A stretch of 18,569 nucleotides of DNA from Pseudomonas sp. BGr12. GTDB lineage: Bacteria; Pseudomonadota; Gammaproteobacteria; Pseudomonadales; Pseudomonadaceae. This document shows, in pieces, positions 6,931 to 16,637 of the stretch. A model generated the notes under the pieces. The model made no database searches and was not told the DNA's origin. It saw nothing but the letters and a program-made list of their open reading frames with translations. The first letter of the stretch is position 1. Each line of letters starts with the position of its first letter. The position numbers and the translations under genes were made by a program. The stretch covers positions 1 through 18,569 of the forward strand of contig NZ_JALRNF010000064.1 in NCBI RefSeq assembly GCF_030272895.1. Direction: 5' to 3'.

Positions 6931-8424
6931 ATGCTTTCGACCCTGCCCATCCTCCCTGGCACCCAGGCTTTTCTCGACCGTAAACTGAAAATGCGCATCG
7001 GCGCACACTGGCAGGATGCGCAGAGCGGCCAGACCATGAGCTTTCGCAACCCGGCCACCGGCGAGGTGCTGGGTGAGGTGCCGTGCGCCGACAGTGAAGA
7101 CGTCGACCGTGCCGTCAAGGCCGCCCGCGCGGCCTTCGACGACTCCGCCTGGAGCCGCCTGCGCCCGCGTGAGCGGCAGAACCTGCTGTGGCGCCTGGCC
7201 GACCTGATGGAGCGCGACGCCCAGGAGCTGGCCGAGCTCGAGTGCCTGAACAACGGCAAGAGCGCCGCCGTGGCCAAGGTCATGGACGTGCAACTGGCAA
7301 TCGATTTTCTGCGCTACATGGCCGGCTGGGCGACCAAGATCGAAGGCTCGACGGTGGAACCTTCGCTCCCACTGATGCCCAATGACCAGTTCCACGGCTT
7401 TATCCGCCGTGAAGCCATCGGCGTGGTCGGCGCCATCGTCGCCTGGAACTTCCCTCTGCTGCTGGCCTGCTGGAAGCTCGGCCCGGCCCTGGCCACCGGC
7501 TGCACCGTGGTGCTCAAGCCTGCGGACGAGACCCCGCTGACCGCGCTGAAACTGGCCGAGCTGGTGCAGGAAGCCGGCTACCCGGACGGCGTGTTCAACG
7601 TTATCACCGGCACCGGCCTCAATGCCGGCGCCGCCCTGACCCGTCACCCGGGCGTCGACAAGCTGACCTTCACCGGCTCCACCGAAGTCGGCAAGCAGAT
7701 CGGCAAGGCGGCGATGGAGAACATGACCCGCGTCACCCTGGAACTGGGCGGCAAGTCGCCGACCATCGTCATGGCCGACGCCAACCTGCAGGAAGCCGCC
7801 GCCGGCGCTGCCACGGCGATCTTCTTCAACCAGGGCCAGGTGTGCTGCGCGGGGTCGCGCCTCTATGTGCAGCGCAAGCATTTCGACAATGTAGTGGCCG
7901 ACATCGCCGGCATCGCCAACGGCATGACCCTGGGCAACGGCCTGGACCCGAAGGTGCAGATGGGCCCGCTGATCTCGGCCAAGCAGCAGGATCGGGTCAC
8001 CGGCTACATCAACCTGGGCCGTGAACTGGGTGCGACCATCGCCTGTGGCGGCGACGGGTTCGGGCCGGGTTATTTCGTCAAGCCGACGGTGATCGTCGAT
8101 GTCGACCAGCGCCATCGGCTGGTGCAGGAAGAGATCTTCGGCCCGGTACTGGTGGCCATGCCGTTCGACGATATCGATGAAGTGCTGCACATGGCCAACG
8201 ACAACCCCTATGGCCTGGGTGCGAGCATCTGGTCCAACGACCTGGCGGCGGTGCACCGGATGATCCCGCGGATCAAGTCCGGTTCGGTGTGGGTCAACTG
8301 CCACAGCGCCCTGGACCCGGCCTTGCCGTTCGGTGGCTACAAGTTGTCGGGCGTTGGTCGGGAAATGGGGGCTGCGGCGATCGAGCACTATACCGAGCTC
8401 AAATCGGTGCTGATCAAGCTGTAA
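6931..8424 (+). CDS. peaE: NAD(P)+-dependent aldehyde dehydrogenase (phenylacetaldehyde type)
   Basis: This 497-aa cytoplasmic enzyme oxidises the aldehyde released by the amine dehydrogenase to its carboxylic acid. It has the full-length ALDH fold with AWNFP (N173), the cofactor lysine in VVLKPADETP (K196), the FTGSTEVG nucleotide loop (247-254), the general base in LELGGKSP (E271) and the nucleophile in GQVCCAGSR (C305). The start MLSTLPILPG follows an AAGAGG ribosome site and lies downstream of the predicted sigma-54 transcription start. It is transcribed divergently from qhpA and ends at a REPIN. In P. putida U the pea pathway contains a phenylacetaldehyde dehydrogenase in this context; specificity for phenylacetaldehyde over aliphatic aldehydes is inferred from that, not from residues. 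Confidence 0.93.
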   Translation: MLSTLPILPGTQAFLDRKLKMRIGAHWQDAQSGQTMSFRNPATGEVLGEVPCADSEDVDRAVKAARAAFDDSAWSRLRPRERQNLLWRLADLMERDAQELAELECLNNGKSAAVAKVMDVQLAIDFLRYMAGWATKIEGSTVEPSLPLMPNDQFHGFIRREAIGVVGAIVAWNFPLLLACWKLGPALATGCTVVLKPADETPLTALKLAELVQEAGYPDGVFNVITGTGLNAGAALTRHPGVDKLTFTGSTEVGKQIGKAAMENMTRVTLELGGKSPTIVMADANLQEAAAGAATAIFFNQGQVCCAGSRLYVQRKHFDNVVADIAGIANGMTLGNGLDPKVQMGPLISAKQQDRVTGYINLGRELGATIACGGDGFGPGYFVKPTVIVDVDQRHRLVQEEIFGPVLVAMPFDDIDEVLHMANDNPYGLGASIWSNDLAAVHRMIPRIKSGSVWVNCHSALDPALPFGGYKLSGVGREMGAAAIEHYTELKSVLIKL

Positions 8425-8442
8425 GTCGGTGCACACCGCTCC

Positions 8443-8520
8443 CCCTGTGGGAGCGGGCTTGCCCCGCGATCCGGTGAGTCTGACAGCACGCAATCGCGGG
8501 ACAAGCCCGCTCCCACAGGG
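8443..8520. repeat. REPIN between peaE and qhpG
   Basis: CCCTGTGGGAGCGGGCTTG at 8443-8461 is mirrored by CAAGCCCGCTCCCACAGGG at 8502-8520. The inner parts CCCCGCGAT and ATCGCGGGA also pair apart from one base. The element lies between the 3' ends of two converging genes, where it could block transcription from both sides. No T-tract is seen. Confidence 0.88.
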
Positions 8521-8545
8521 CCACCGCGCCTAGGCGCGGTGGCCC
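8518..8545. other. Perfect 28-bp palindrome containing the qhpG stop codon
   Basis: The arm GGGCCACCGCGCC (8518-8530) is followed by TA and then its exact complement GGCGCGGTGGCCC (8533-8545). The palindrome includes the qhpG stop codon (TAG, 8532-8530) and its last four codons, and its first three bases are the last three of the REPIN. It would form a very stable hairpin on either strand at the end of both converging genes. There is no U-tract, so ordinary intrinsic termination is uncertain; 3'-end protection is an alternative. Confidence 0.6.
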
Positions 8546-9834
8546 TGGGCGGTGAGCCAGGCGCGCAGCATCGCCTGTTCGCCGGCCGGCCGATGGGCCA
8601 GCAGCGTTTCAAGGCGCTGCCCGGCCTGCAGGCCATGCACCAGCGGCGCCACTTCCACGCCCTGCACATGCCAGATACCCAATGGCTGGTCAGGGCCGAC
8701 CACCACCTCGGCTTCGTCGATCAGACCGTCGCGAATCACCGGGCGCCGCTCGACCTGCAGCTTGCCAAAGTCGGCCGGCACATGGATCGGCTGGTCATCC
8801 GGCCAGCTACGGCGCGGGTCCCAGAATGGCTGCCCGACGCCGCGTTGTTCCTGGGCATAGAAGTCCCGGCCGATCCGCGCAAAGCGCAGGAACAGCTGTT
8901 CGATCCGCTCTTGATGAAAGCGCCGGGCCAGGTCCACACGTTGCGGATGGCGCAACACCGTATTGATCACCGCCGGTGCCTGCAACGCCGAGGACAGTGA
9001 CTGGAAGATGCCATTGCCCGACAACGGGTCCACCGCCATCGCTGCATCGCCCACCTTTACCCAGTTATCGCCCACACAATCGCCGGCCAGGATCGCCGTG
9101 CTGCTGCGCGCATGCAGTTCAGCCGCCTGCCAGGCACCTGCCCCGAACAGCTCGCCCACCAGCGCCGACTGCTGCCGGCGATCGGCACAGTAATCGGGTA
9201 ATTGCGCACGGCCAGGCAGGCGGGTCGCGCCACTGTCCAGGGTGACCTGCCAATAGCAACGGCCATCGGCCATGCGCGCCATCCAGGCCCAGCCATCGTC
9301 GAGGCTTTCCACCGCCGACACAGGCTCACCCGGTTCACCCTGCCAGAGATTGAGCAGGCTGACGCTTTCCGGGCCACGCAGGCGGTTGCTGCCCAGTGGC
9401 GCCTGACGCCCGCGCGCTTCGACGAGAAAGTCAGCCAGCAGGGCCTGGCCATTGTCCAGTACCACGCGGTGCCCTTGGGCGTCACTGTGGACCTCGCGCA
9501 CCCGCCCTTCGATGACCCGCGCGCCCGCCCGGCGCAGGTCATCGCGCAGGGCGCTGTCGAACAGGCGTCGGTCCAGCAGATATTCCTGATTGAGCTGCTG
9601 ATCTGTCCCGTTCCAGTGCACCCGGCGCCGGGCCGGCACGGCGGCAAGCGCCAGGGCGCTGCCAAGGCCGGCATGGCGCAGTCCCTCCAGCACCCGCTGG
9701 GAAACGCCCTCCACGGCATCGAAGCGGCGCCAGTCGGAAACGACTTCGACGTCGTAGCCCAGCCGGCGCAGGCCAATGGCCGTGGCGCCACCGGCCGGGC
9801 CGGCGCCGAGAATCAGTATGCGCGGCTCAGGCAT
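8530..9834 (-). CDS. qhpG: FAD-dependent monooxygenase for CTQ biosynthesis
   Basis: This 434-aa flavoprotein is expected to hydroxylate the gamma-subunit tryptophan (core W43) that becomes tryptophylquinone. The N-terminal FAD-binding motif ILILGAGPAGGATAIGLRR (GxGxxG at 10-15) and a second flavin motif VGDAAMAVDPLSGNGI (261-276) place it in the tryptophan-halogenase/PHBH-like monooxygenase group. No signal peptide or membrane segment is seen, which fits action on the crosslinked precursor in the cytoplasm. The start MPEPRIL overlaps the end of qhpE by 8 nt (ATGCCTGA), so translation is probably coupled. It is the last gene of the regulator-F-E-G operon, and its stop lies inside a perfect palindrome. 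The order E-G after F and the context make the assignment strong. Confidence 0.93.
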   Translation of the reverse strand: MPEPRILILGAGPAGGATAIGLRRLGYDVEVVSDWRRFDAVEGVSQRVLEGLRHAGLGSALALAAVPARRRVHWNGTDQQLNQEYLLDRRLFDSALRDDLRRAGARVIEGRVREVHSDAQGHRVVLDNGQALLADFLVEARGRQAPLGSNRLRGPESVSLLNLWQGEPGEPVSAVESLDDGWAWMARMADGRCYWQVTLDSGATRLPGRAQLPDYCADRRQQSALVGELFGAGAWQAAELHARSSTAILAGDCVGDNWVKVGDAAMAVDPLSGNGIFQSLSSALQAPAVINTVLRHPQRVDLARRFHQERIEQLFLRFARIGRDFYAQEQRGVGQPFWDPRRSWPDDQPIHVPADFGKLQVERRPVIRDGLIDEAEVVVGPDQPLGIWHVQGVEVAPLVHGLQAGQRLETLLAHRPAGEQAMLRAWLTAQGHRA

Positions 9835-10507
9835 GCTCGCCTCTGCGATGCTCGGGACCGGTGAAGGCCGCGTGCTCGCGCAGGTACGCCAGCACCTGCT
9901 CGCGGTCCGCCCCCGGGTGTTCGCGCAGGTAGGCACAGATCAACCCGCTGAGCGCGGCGCAGGCCAGACTGGCACCGGCGTTGCCGGCCCGCTCGCCGAC
10001 CGCAGCGCCGAAGTCCGCCTGGGCCGTGTCGAGCCACGACCACTGCCCCTCACGACACCGGGCATCGCCGGTGATGCGCAACACTCCCGGGTAGCTGGCC
10101 GGGTACACCGGCCCGCCCCGTGCCGGGCTGGACGCGCAGAGCAACACCCCGGCCTCCAGGGCCGCCGCGCATGCCTGGCGCAGCACCGGACGGTCCTGCT
10201 GCAGGCCCAGGCTCAGGTTGACCAGGCTCACCCCCTGTTCCACCAGCCACAGCAAGGCCGCGCTGACTTGCAGCACCGTGGTGCTGCCCCGGTTGTCGAA
10301 CACCTGGGCCATCCTCGCGGGCACGCCCCCGGCCTGCCCCAGCAGGCGTCCGAGCACAGCGCTGCCATGGCCCAGGGCATCGGCCTGCAGCTCGCCTTCG
10401 CGCAGCATGCCCTGCTCCAGCCAGAAGCGTCGCCCGCCCAGCAGCGAATGGGCCTGGAGTTCCGAGCAACCGGTGTCGATCACCCCGACGCACAGTTCAG
10501 TCATCAT
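9827..10507 (-). CDS. qhpE: Noncanonical subtilisin-like protease processing the gamma subunit
   Basis: This 226-aa protein is a small S8-type serine protease that removes the QhpC leader. Counting from the first of two adjacent ATGs, the apparent triad is D11 (GVIDTG), H47 (ALGHGSAV) and S180 (GASLACAALSG). It has no signal peptide and no propeptide, so it acts in the cytoplasm. It departs from ordinary subtilisins: the usual GTSxAAP around the serine is GASLACA, without the proline, and the segment LLCASSPARG that aligns with the oxyanion-asparagine loop (AAAGNEG) has no Asn. The ATGATG start follows AGGAG; the first ATG has the better spacing (10 nt) and overlaps qhpF by 11 nt. It overlaps qhpG by 8 nt. 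An unusual subtilisin essential for enzyme biogenesis is known in this family. Confidence 0.92.
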   Translation of the reverse strand: MMTELCVGVIDTGCSELQAHSLLGGRRFWLEQGMLREGELQADALGHGSAVLGRLLGQAGGVPARMAQVFDNRGSTTVLQVSAALLWLVEQGVSLVNLSLGLQQDRPVLRQACAAALEAGVLLCASSPARGGPVYPASYPGVLRITGDARCREGQWSWLDTAQADFGAAVGERAGNAGASLACAALSGLICAYLREHPGADREQVLAYLREHAAFTGPEHRRGEHA

Positions 10508-12230
10508 GGCGCAGTGGCTCCTGCCAGACCGCTTGCAGGCGGCCGTTTTCCAGGTGCAGGTGCAGGTTGGCATCGGCCAGGGTGCTGGTGCGGTGGCTGA
10601 TGAGGATGCGCGTGCGCCCGGCAAACAACTGGTCGATGGCGGCGATGACCTCGCGCTCGGTGCTTTCATCCACCGCCGAGGTCGCTTCGTCGAGCACCAG
10701 CACCCGTGGATCCTGGAGCAAGGCCCGGGCAATGGCGATGCGTTGTTTCTGGCCGCCGGACAGTTGCTGGCCACGCTCGCCCAATTGCCCGTCCAGGCCC
10801 AGGGGCAAGGCCTCGACCAGCGACTCCAGGCGGGTCAGGCGCACCACCCGCTCAAGGTCCTCGCGGCTGGCCTCGGGCACGCTGTAGGCCAGGTTCTGCG
10901 CCAGGGTGCCGCGAAACAGCACGATATCCTGGCTGACCACGGCGATCTGCTTGCGCAGGGCCAGCAGGTTCAGCTCGCGCAGGTCGGTGCCGTCGAGCAG
11001 GATGCGGCCCTGGTCAGGGTCGTAGAAACGCTGCAGCAGGTCGATCAGGGTCGACTTGCCAACGCCCGAGGCGCCGCTGATGGCCACCTTCACCCCGGCC
11101 GGAATGCTGATTTCGACACCGCCGAGCACACTGCCAAGGCGCTGCTCATGGGCAAAATGCACCGCTTCCAGGCGCAGCTCGCCCGGGCCCTGGGGCATGG
11201 GCGCCGGCGTTGCGGCCTGGCGCACGCCGACCGGTTCCTGCTGCAACTCCATCACCCGTCCCAGGCTCACGGCCATGCGCTGCACCGCCACGTACAGGCC
11301 GAGCAGGCTCTGCACAGGCCCGACCGCCATGCCCAGGTAGGTGGAAAAGGCGATCAGCGCGCCCAGTTGCCAGGTGCCCTGGATCACCCAGTAGCCGCCG
11401 ACCAGGAAGGCGCAGGCGCGACACAGTGAGGTCAGCGTACCCGGCACCGCCTGGGTGAAGAATTCAGTAACCTGCACCCGCAGCAACTGGCTCATGTAGC
11501 CCTGCCCCAGGCGCCCGAGGCGATCGGACTCGCGCTGCTGCTGCCCGGCGGCCTGGATGAACTTCATCGCCGGCAGGGTCTCGACCAGGAACGACGACAC
11601 ATCGGCGGAGCGTTCGCGCAAGCTGCGCACCTCGCGCTCGACCTTGCGCCGCATCCAGCGCAGCCACAGCACTTCGATGGGGATCAGCAACGCCAGCAGC
11701 AACGACAGCTGCCAGGACAGCATCAGCATCAGGGTCACCGCGCCGATCAAGCCGATCACGCTGGACACCGCCGAGAACAACGAGTCCACGGCAAAGCGCT
11801 GGATCTCGGCGACATCGCCGTCCAGCCGCGAGAGGATGTCGCCGATGCGCTTGCGCCCGTAGAACGCCGGCGAAAGCTGCTGCAGGTGGCGGTACAGGTC
11901 ATCGCGCAGGGCAAACAGGATGCGCCCGGACAGCCGGGTGTGCAGGTAGCGGTTGATCCCCGCCAGCAGCGTGCCGGCGATGCCGACCGCAATCATGATC
12001 GCCGCCATGTGCCACAGCACCTGGAAGTCCTTGGCCAGCAGGCCCTGGTCGATCAGGGTCTTGACCAGCCAGGGCTGCGCCAGCACCAGCAACGAAGCGG
12101 CCAGCGACAGCCCCAGCAAGGCGCCAATGGCCCGCCAGTGCGGACGCACGAAACCGTACAGCCAGGCCAGCGCGCGGCGCATCAGCTCCGGGTCGGAGGC
12201 GTCGATGAGGCGCAGAAAAATACCACCCAT
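10497..12230 (-). CDS. qhpF: ABC exporter for the crosslinked gamma subunit
   Basis: This 577-aa protein is a half-size ABC exporter with membrane and ATPase domains fused. Several hydrophobic segments occupy residues 35-320 (for example AIGALLGLSLAASLLVL and WQLSLLLALLIPIEVLWL). The ATPase domain shows Walker A GASGVGKS (386-393), signature LSGGQ (490-494), Walker B VLVLDEATSA and the switch histidine in ISHR (H546). It has no N-terminal C39 peptidase domain, unlike bacteriocin exporters, in keeping with a separate protease encoded next to it (qhpE). It probably works as a homodimer that carries matured QhpC to the periplasm (known role of QhpF). The start MGGIFLRL has an AAGGGG ribosome site and lies 10 bp after the regulator's stop. 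Confidence 0.93.
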   Translation of the reverse strand: MGGIFLRLIDASDPELMRRALAWLYGFVRPHWRAIGALLGLSLAASLLVLAQPWLVKTLIDQGLLAKDFQVLWHMAAIMIAVGIAGTLLAGINRYLHTRLSGRILFALRDDLYRHLQQLSPAFYGRKRIGDILSRLDGDVAEIQRFAVDSLFSAVSSVIGLIGAVTLMLMLSWQLSLLLALLIPIEVLWLRWMRRKVEREVRSLRERSADVSSFLVETLPAMKFIQAAGQQQRESDRLGRLGQGYMSQLLRVQVTEFFTQAVPGTLTSLCRACAFLVGGYWVIQGTWQLGALIAFSTYLGMAVGPVQSLLGLYVAVQRMAVSLGRVMELQQEPVGVRQAATPAPMPQGPGELRLEAVHFAHEQRLGSVLGGVEISIPAGVKVAISGASGVGKSTLIDLLQRFYDPDQGRILLDGTDLRELNLLALRKQIAVVSQDIVLFRGTLAQNLAYSVPEASREDLERVVRLTRLESLVEALPLGLDGQLGERGQQLSGGQKQRIAIARALLQDPRVLVLDEATSAVDESTEREVIAAIDQLFAGRTRILISHRTSTLADANLHLHLENGRLQAVWQEPLRHDD

Positions 12231-12240
12231 TGCCGGCCCC

Positions 12241-14148
<1,908 letters not shown>

Positions 14149-14251
14149 CTCTCACTCCAGCGTGCCGTGTGCGACTGCTCGGTCATCGCTGACTTTACTC
14201 TAATATTTCAGTGCATCCACGTACTGCCGGCAAAAAACCTCGGGGCGAGGG

Positions 14252-14293
14252 GCGACCGCTGCGCGGTCGATCGCAGGCGTCGCCAGCTCCCAC
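14252..14293 (+). repeat. 42-nt dispersed REP-like repeat, copy 2
   Basis: It starts GCGACCGCTGCGCGG and ends CGCCAGCTCCCAC, with 37 of 42 bases equal to 34-75. The inverted pair GACCGCTGCGCGGTC gives a short hairpin. It lies between the divergently transcribed regulator and TonB receptor genes. The 274-bp gap from 14149 to 14422 otherwise holds the regulator's ribosome site, an AT-rich stretch near 14190-14210 and the Fur-like site described separately. Confidence 0.6.
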
Positions 14294-14344
14294 GGTTACG
14301 CTGACCGGCAAACCTGGTATCTGGTACGACGGTACACCAAAAAA

Positions 14345-14378
14345 CGATGTTAATAACAATTATTTGCAGTTAACATCG
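14345..14378. promoter_or_regulatory. Fur-box-like operator inside a 9-bp inverted repeat
   Basis: CGATGTTAA (14345-14353) and TTAACATCG (14370-14378) are exact inverted copies 16 nt apart. Within them, GTTAATAACAATTATTTGC (14349-14367) matches the 19-bp Fur consensus at 13 positions. The site lies 45 bp upstream of the TonB receptor ATG in otherwise GC-rich DNA, where an iron-responsive promoter would be expected. Whether Fur or another dimeric regulator binds the outer arms is unknown. Confidence 0.55.
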
Positions 14379-14422
14379 CCGCGCTTTTCTACCCCCGCCT
14401 TCCCGCCAGGACCGTACCGTCG

Positions 14423-16555
14423 ATGCGCCGCACGTTCGTTTCGCTCTGCCTGCTTCACGCCGTTACCCCTTCTTCAGCCTGGGCCGATACCTCACAGCAA
14501 GCCGAGTCATCCTCCATCGAGTTGCAGGCCCTGAGCATCAATGCCGGCGCCTTCGAAGAGCGCGCCGATGGTCCGGTGCAAGGCTACCGGGCCACTCGCT
14601 CGGCCAGCGCCACGCGCACCGACACCGCCCTGCATGAAACCCCGCAATCGGTCAGCGTGGTGCCCCGCGATGTGCTCGAAGACACTGGCGCTACCCGCCT
14701 GCAGGACGGCCTGGATTACGCCGGCGGCGTTGGCCGGGCCAACAACTTCGGTGGCCAGGGCCTGACCACCTTCACCGTGCGCGGCTTTACCACCGGCGAG
14801 TTCTATCGCAACGGCTTCCCGATCAACCGCGGCTACCCCAACGCCCCCGATGCCAACACCGTCGAGCGCCTGGAAGTGTTGCGCGGCCCGGCCAGCAGCC
14901 TGTATGGACGTGGCGACCCCGGCGGCACTTTCAATGTGGTCAGCAAGCAGCCGCAGGCCGAGCCCAAGGTCACCCTGGGCAGCCAGTTCGATGACCAGGG
15001 CATGCACCGCGCCACCCTCGATGCCACCGGTGCGCTCAACCAGGACGGCACCCTGGCCTACCGCCTAAATGTGCTGGGTGAAGGCGGCGAAAGCTTTCGC
15101 GACGATGTAGAGAGCGAGCGCTACGACGTCGCCCCGGTGCTCAGCTGGCAGGTCAACGATGCGACGCGGGTGGTCTTCGAGGCCGACTTCATGCGCAACA
15201 ACCACCCCCTGGACCGTGGCCTGACCCGGTACAGCAACCAGCAAGGCAAGGCCTCGCGCGATACCTATATCTGGGAAAAAGGCAGCGACAACCTGCTGCA
15301 CAACGACAACAACATGGCGCAACTGCGCTTCGACCACGCCCTGAACGAAAACTGGACCCTGGCCGGCGGCCTGCAACTGCTCGACGGCAGCCTCAAGGGC
15401 AATGCCGTGGAAGCCAACGGCTTGCAGGCGGACGGTCGCACCCTGGGGCGCAACTTCAACTACCGCAAGCTGGAGTGGACCGATCGCGATGTGCAGCTGA
15501 ACCTGACCGGGCACTTCGACACCGGTGGCTTCGCCCACACCCTGCTGACCGGCGTCGAGTATGAAGATTATGACTATAAGTCGATCATCCGCCGCTCGGC
15601 GGCGGGCACCGGCACCTACCCGATCGATCTCTTCGACCCGGTGCTGGGCCAGGCGCGTCCGGCGCTGACCCGCACCACCACCCACGACAAGGAAAACCTC
15701 AAGACCTGGGCGGCCTTCGTCCAGGACCAGGTAGCCCTGACCGAGCGCCTGAAGGTACTGGCCGGAGTGCGTTTCGAGCGCTTCGAGCATGACTACGACA
15801 ACTACCTGCCCAACAGCACCAGCTGGGAGGCCGCCGACAATGCGCTGACCCCGCGCCTGGGCCTGATCTATGACCTGACCGACACGCTGGCGGTGTACGC
15901 CAACACCGCCCGTTCGTTCAAACCCAACAGTGGTGCCAGCCGCCAGGGTGATGGCTTCGACCCGGAAAAAGGCAAGTCCTACGAGGTCGGCCTGAAATGG
16001 GAAGCGCTGGAGCGCCAGTTGAGCGTCGACGCGGCGGTGTACCAGATCACCAAGGAAAACGTCCTGACCCTGGACCCGGTCGATCCGCTCTACAGTGTCG
16101 CCGCCGGCGAGGTACGCAGCCGTGGCCTGGACCTCAATGTCGCCGGCAACCTGACCCCCGAATGGCGGGTGATCGGCGGTTACGCCTACGTCGATGCCGA
16201 AGTGACCGAGGACAACAGCCTGGCCTCGGGCACACGCCTGGCCAACATTCCGCGCAACAGCTTCAGCCTGCTCAATACCTATGAGTTCCTGGACGGTGCC
16301 GCCAAGGGGCTCGGCCTGGGCATGGGCGTCAAGTATGTCGACGACCGCGCCGGACAGACCAGCGCCAGCACCTACACCATGGAACGCTACAGCGTGGTGG
16401 ACCTGCTGAGCTTTTATCAGCTCAACGAGCATGTGCGCCTGAATCTGGATGTGAAGAATGTCTTCAACAAAGGCTATGACGAGGGTGCGTTCAATACCTA
16501 CGTCTATCCGGGTGCGCCGCGCACGGTGCAGGCGGGTGTTGCCTACACCTTCTAA
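14423..16555 (+). CDS. TonB-dependent siderophore receptor
   Basis: This 710-aa protein is an outer-membrane beta-barrel that imports a ferric siderophore using TonB energy. A signal peptide is cleaved near residue 21 (SSAWA). A possible TonB box lies in SIELQALSINA. The plug domain (about 60-170) is typical: HETPQSVSVVPRDVLED, FTVRGF, RLEVLRGPASSLYGRGDPGGTFNVVSKQP. The barrel ends with the usual terminal phenylalanine (GVAYTF). It has no N-terminal STN signalling domain, so it is not a FecA/FpvA-type transducer, and no sigma/anti-sigma pair is adjacent. It resembles FhuE/ferrichrome-type receptors, but the siderophore cannot be read from the sequence. A Fur-like site upstream supports iron regulation. 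It has no evident link to the amine pathway. Confidence 0.93.
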   Translation: MRRTFVSLCLLHAVTPSSAWADTSQQAESSSIELQALSINAGAFEERADGPVQGYRATRSASATRTDTALHETPQSVSVVPRDVLEDTGATRLQDGLDYAGGVGRANNFGGQGLTTFTVRGFTTGEFYRNGFPINRGYPNAPDANTVERLEVLRGPASSLYGRGDPGGTFNVVSKQPQAEPKVTLGSQFDDQGMHRATLDATGALNQDGTLAYRLNVLGEGGESFRDDVESERYDVAPVLSWQVNDATRVVFEADFMRNNHPLDRGLTRYSNQQGKASRDTYIWEKGSDNLLHNDNNMAQLRFDHALNENWTLAGGLQLLDGSLKGNAVEANGLQADGRTLGRNFNYRKLEWTDRDVQLNLTGHFDTGGFAHTLLTGVEYEDYDYKSIIRRSAAGTGTYPIDLFDPVLGQARPALTRTTTHDKENLKTWAAFVQDQVALTERLKVLAGVRFERFEHDYDNYLPNSTSWEAADNALTPRLGLIYDLTDTLAVYANTARSFKPNSGASRQGDGFDPEKGKSYEVGLKWEALERQLSVDAAVYQITKENVLTLDPVDPLYSVAAGEVRSRGLDLNVAGNLTPEWRVIGGYAYVDAEVTEDNSLASGTRLANIPRNSFSLLNTYEFLDGAAKGLGLGMGVKYVDDRAGQTSASTYTMERYSVVDLLSFYQLNEHVRLNLDVKNVFNKGYDEGAFNTYVYPGAPRTVQAGVAYTF

Positions 16556-16560
16556 AGGGC

Positions 16561-16636
16561 CCCTGTAGGAGCGGGCTTGCCCCGCGATCGCGCTGTAACA
16601 GACATATCGCAATCGCGGGACAAGCCCGCTCCCACA
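16561..16636. repeat. REPIN between the TonB receptor and the transporter
   Basis: CTGTAGGAGCGGGCTTGCCC is mirrored by GGGACAAGCCCGCTCCCACAG with the inner pairs CGCGAT/ATCGCG. It fills the whole gap between the converging stop codons (16555 and 16638) and ends 1 nt from the transporter's stop. It probably serves as a bidirectional 3' barrier. Confidence 0.88.
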
Positions 16637-16637
16637 G

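Noticed and set aside
9827..10043. qhpE and qhpG as a C39-type bacteriocin or lasso/lanthipeptide cluster with qhpF
   Set aside because: The exporter lacks a peptidase domain, no lanthipeptide or lasso enzymes are present, and the precursor is the recognisable amine dehydrogenase gamma subunit.
14423..16555. TonB receptor as an uptake system for the amine pathway
   Set aside because: The amine dehydrogenase works in the periplasm on small amines that pass porins; the receptor is divergent from the regulator and has its own Fur-like site.
15065..16612. 515-aa minus-strand open frame opposite the TonB receptor
   Set aside because: It begins in the REPIN and mirrors the receptor; its composition is that of an antisense shadow.
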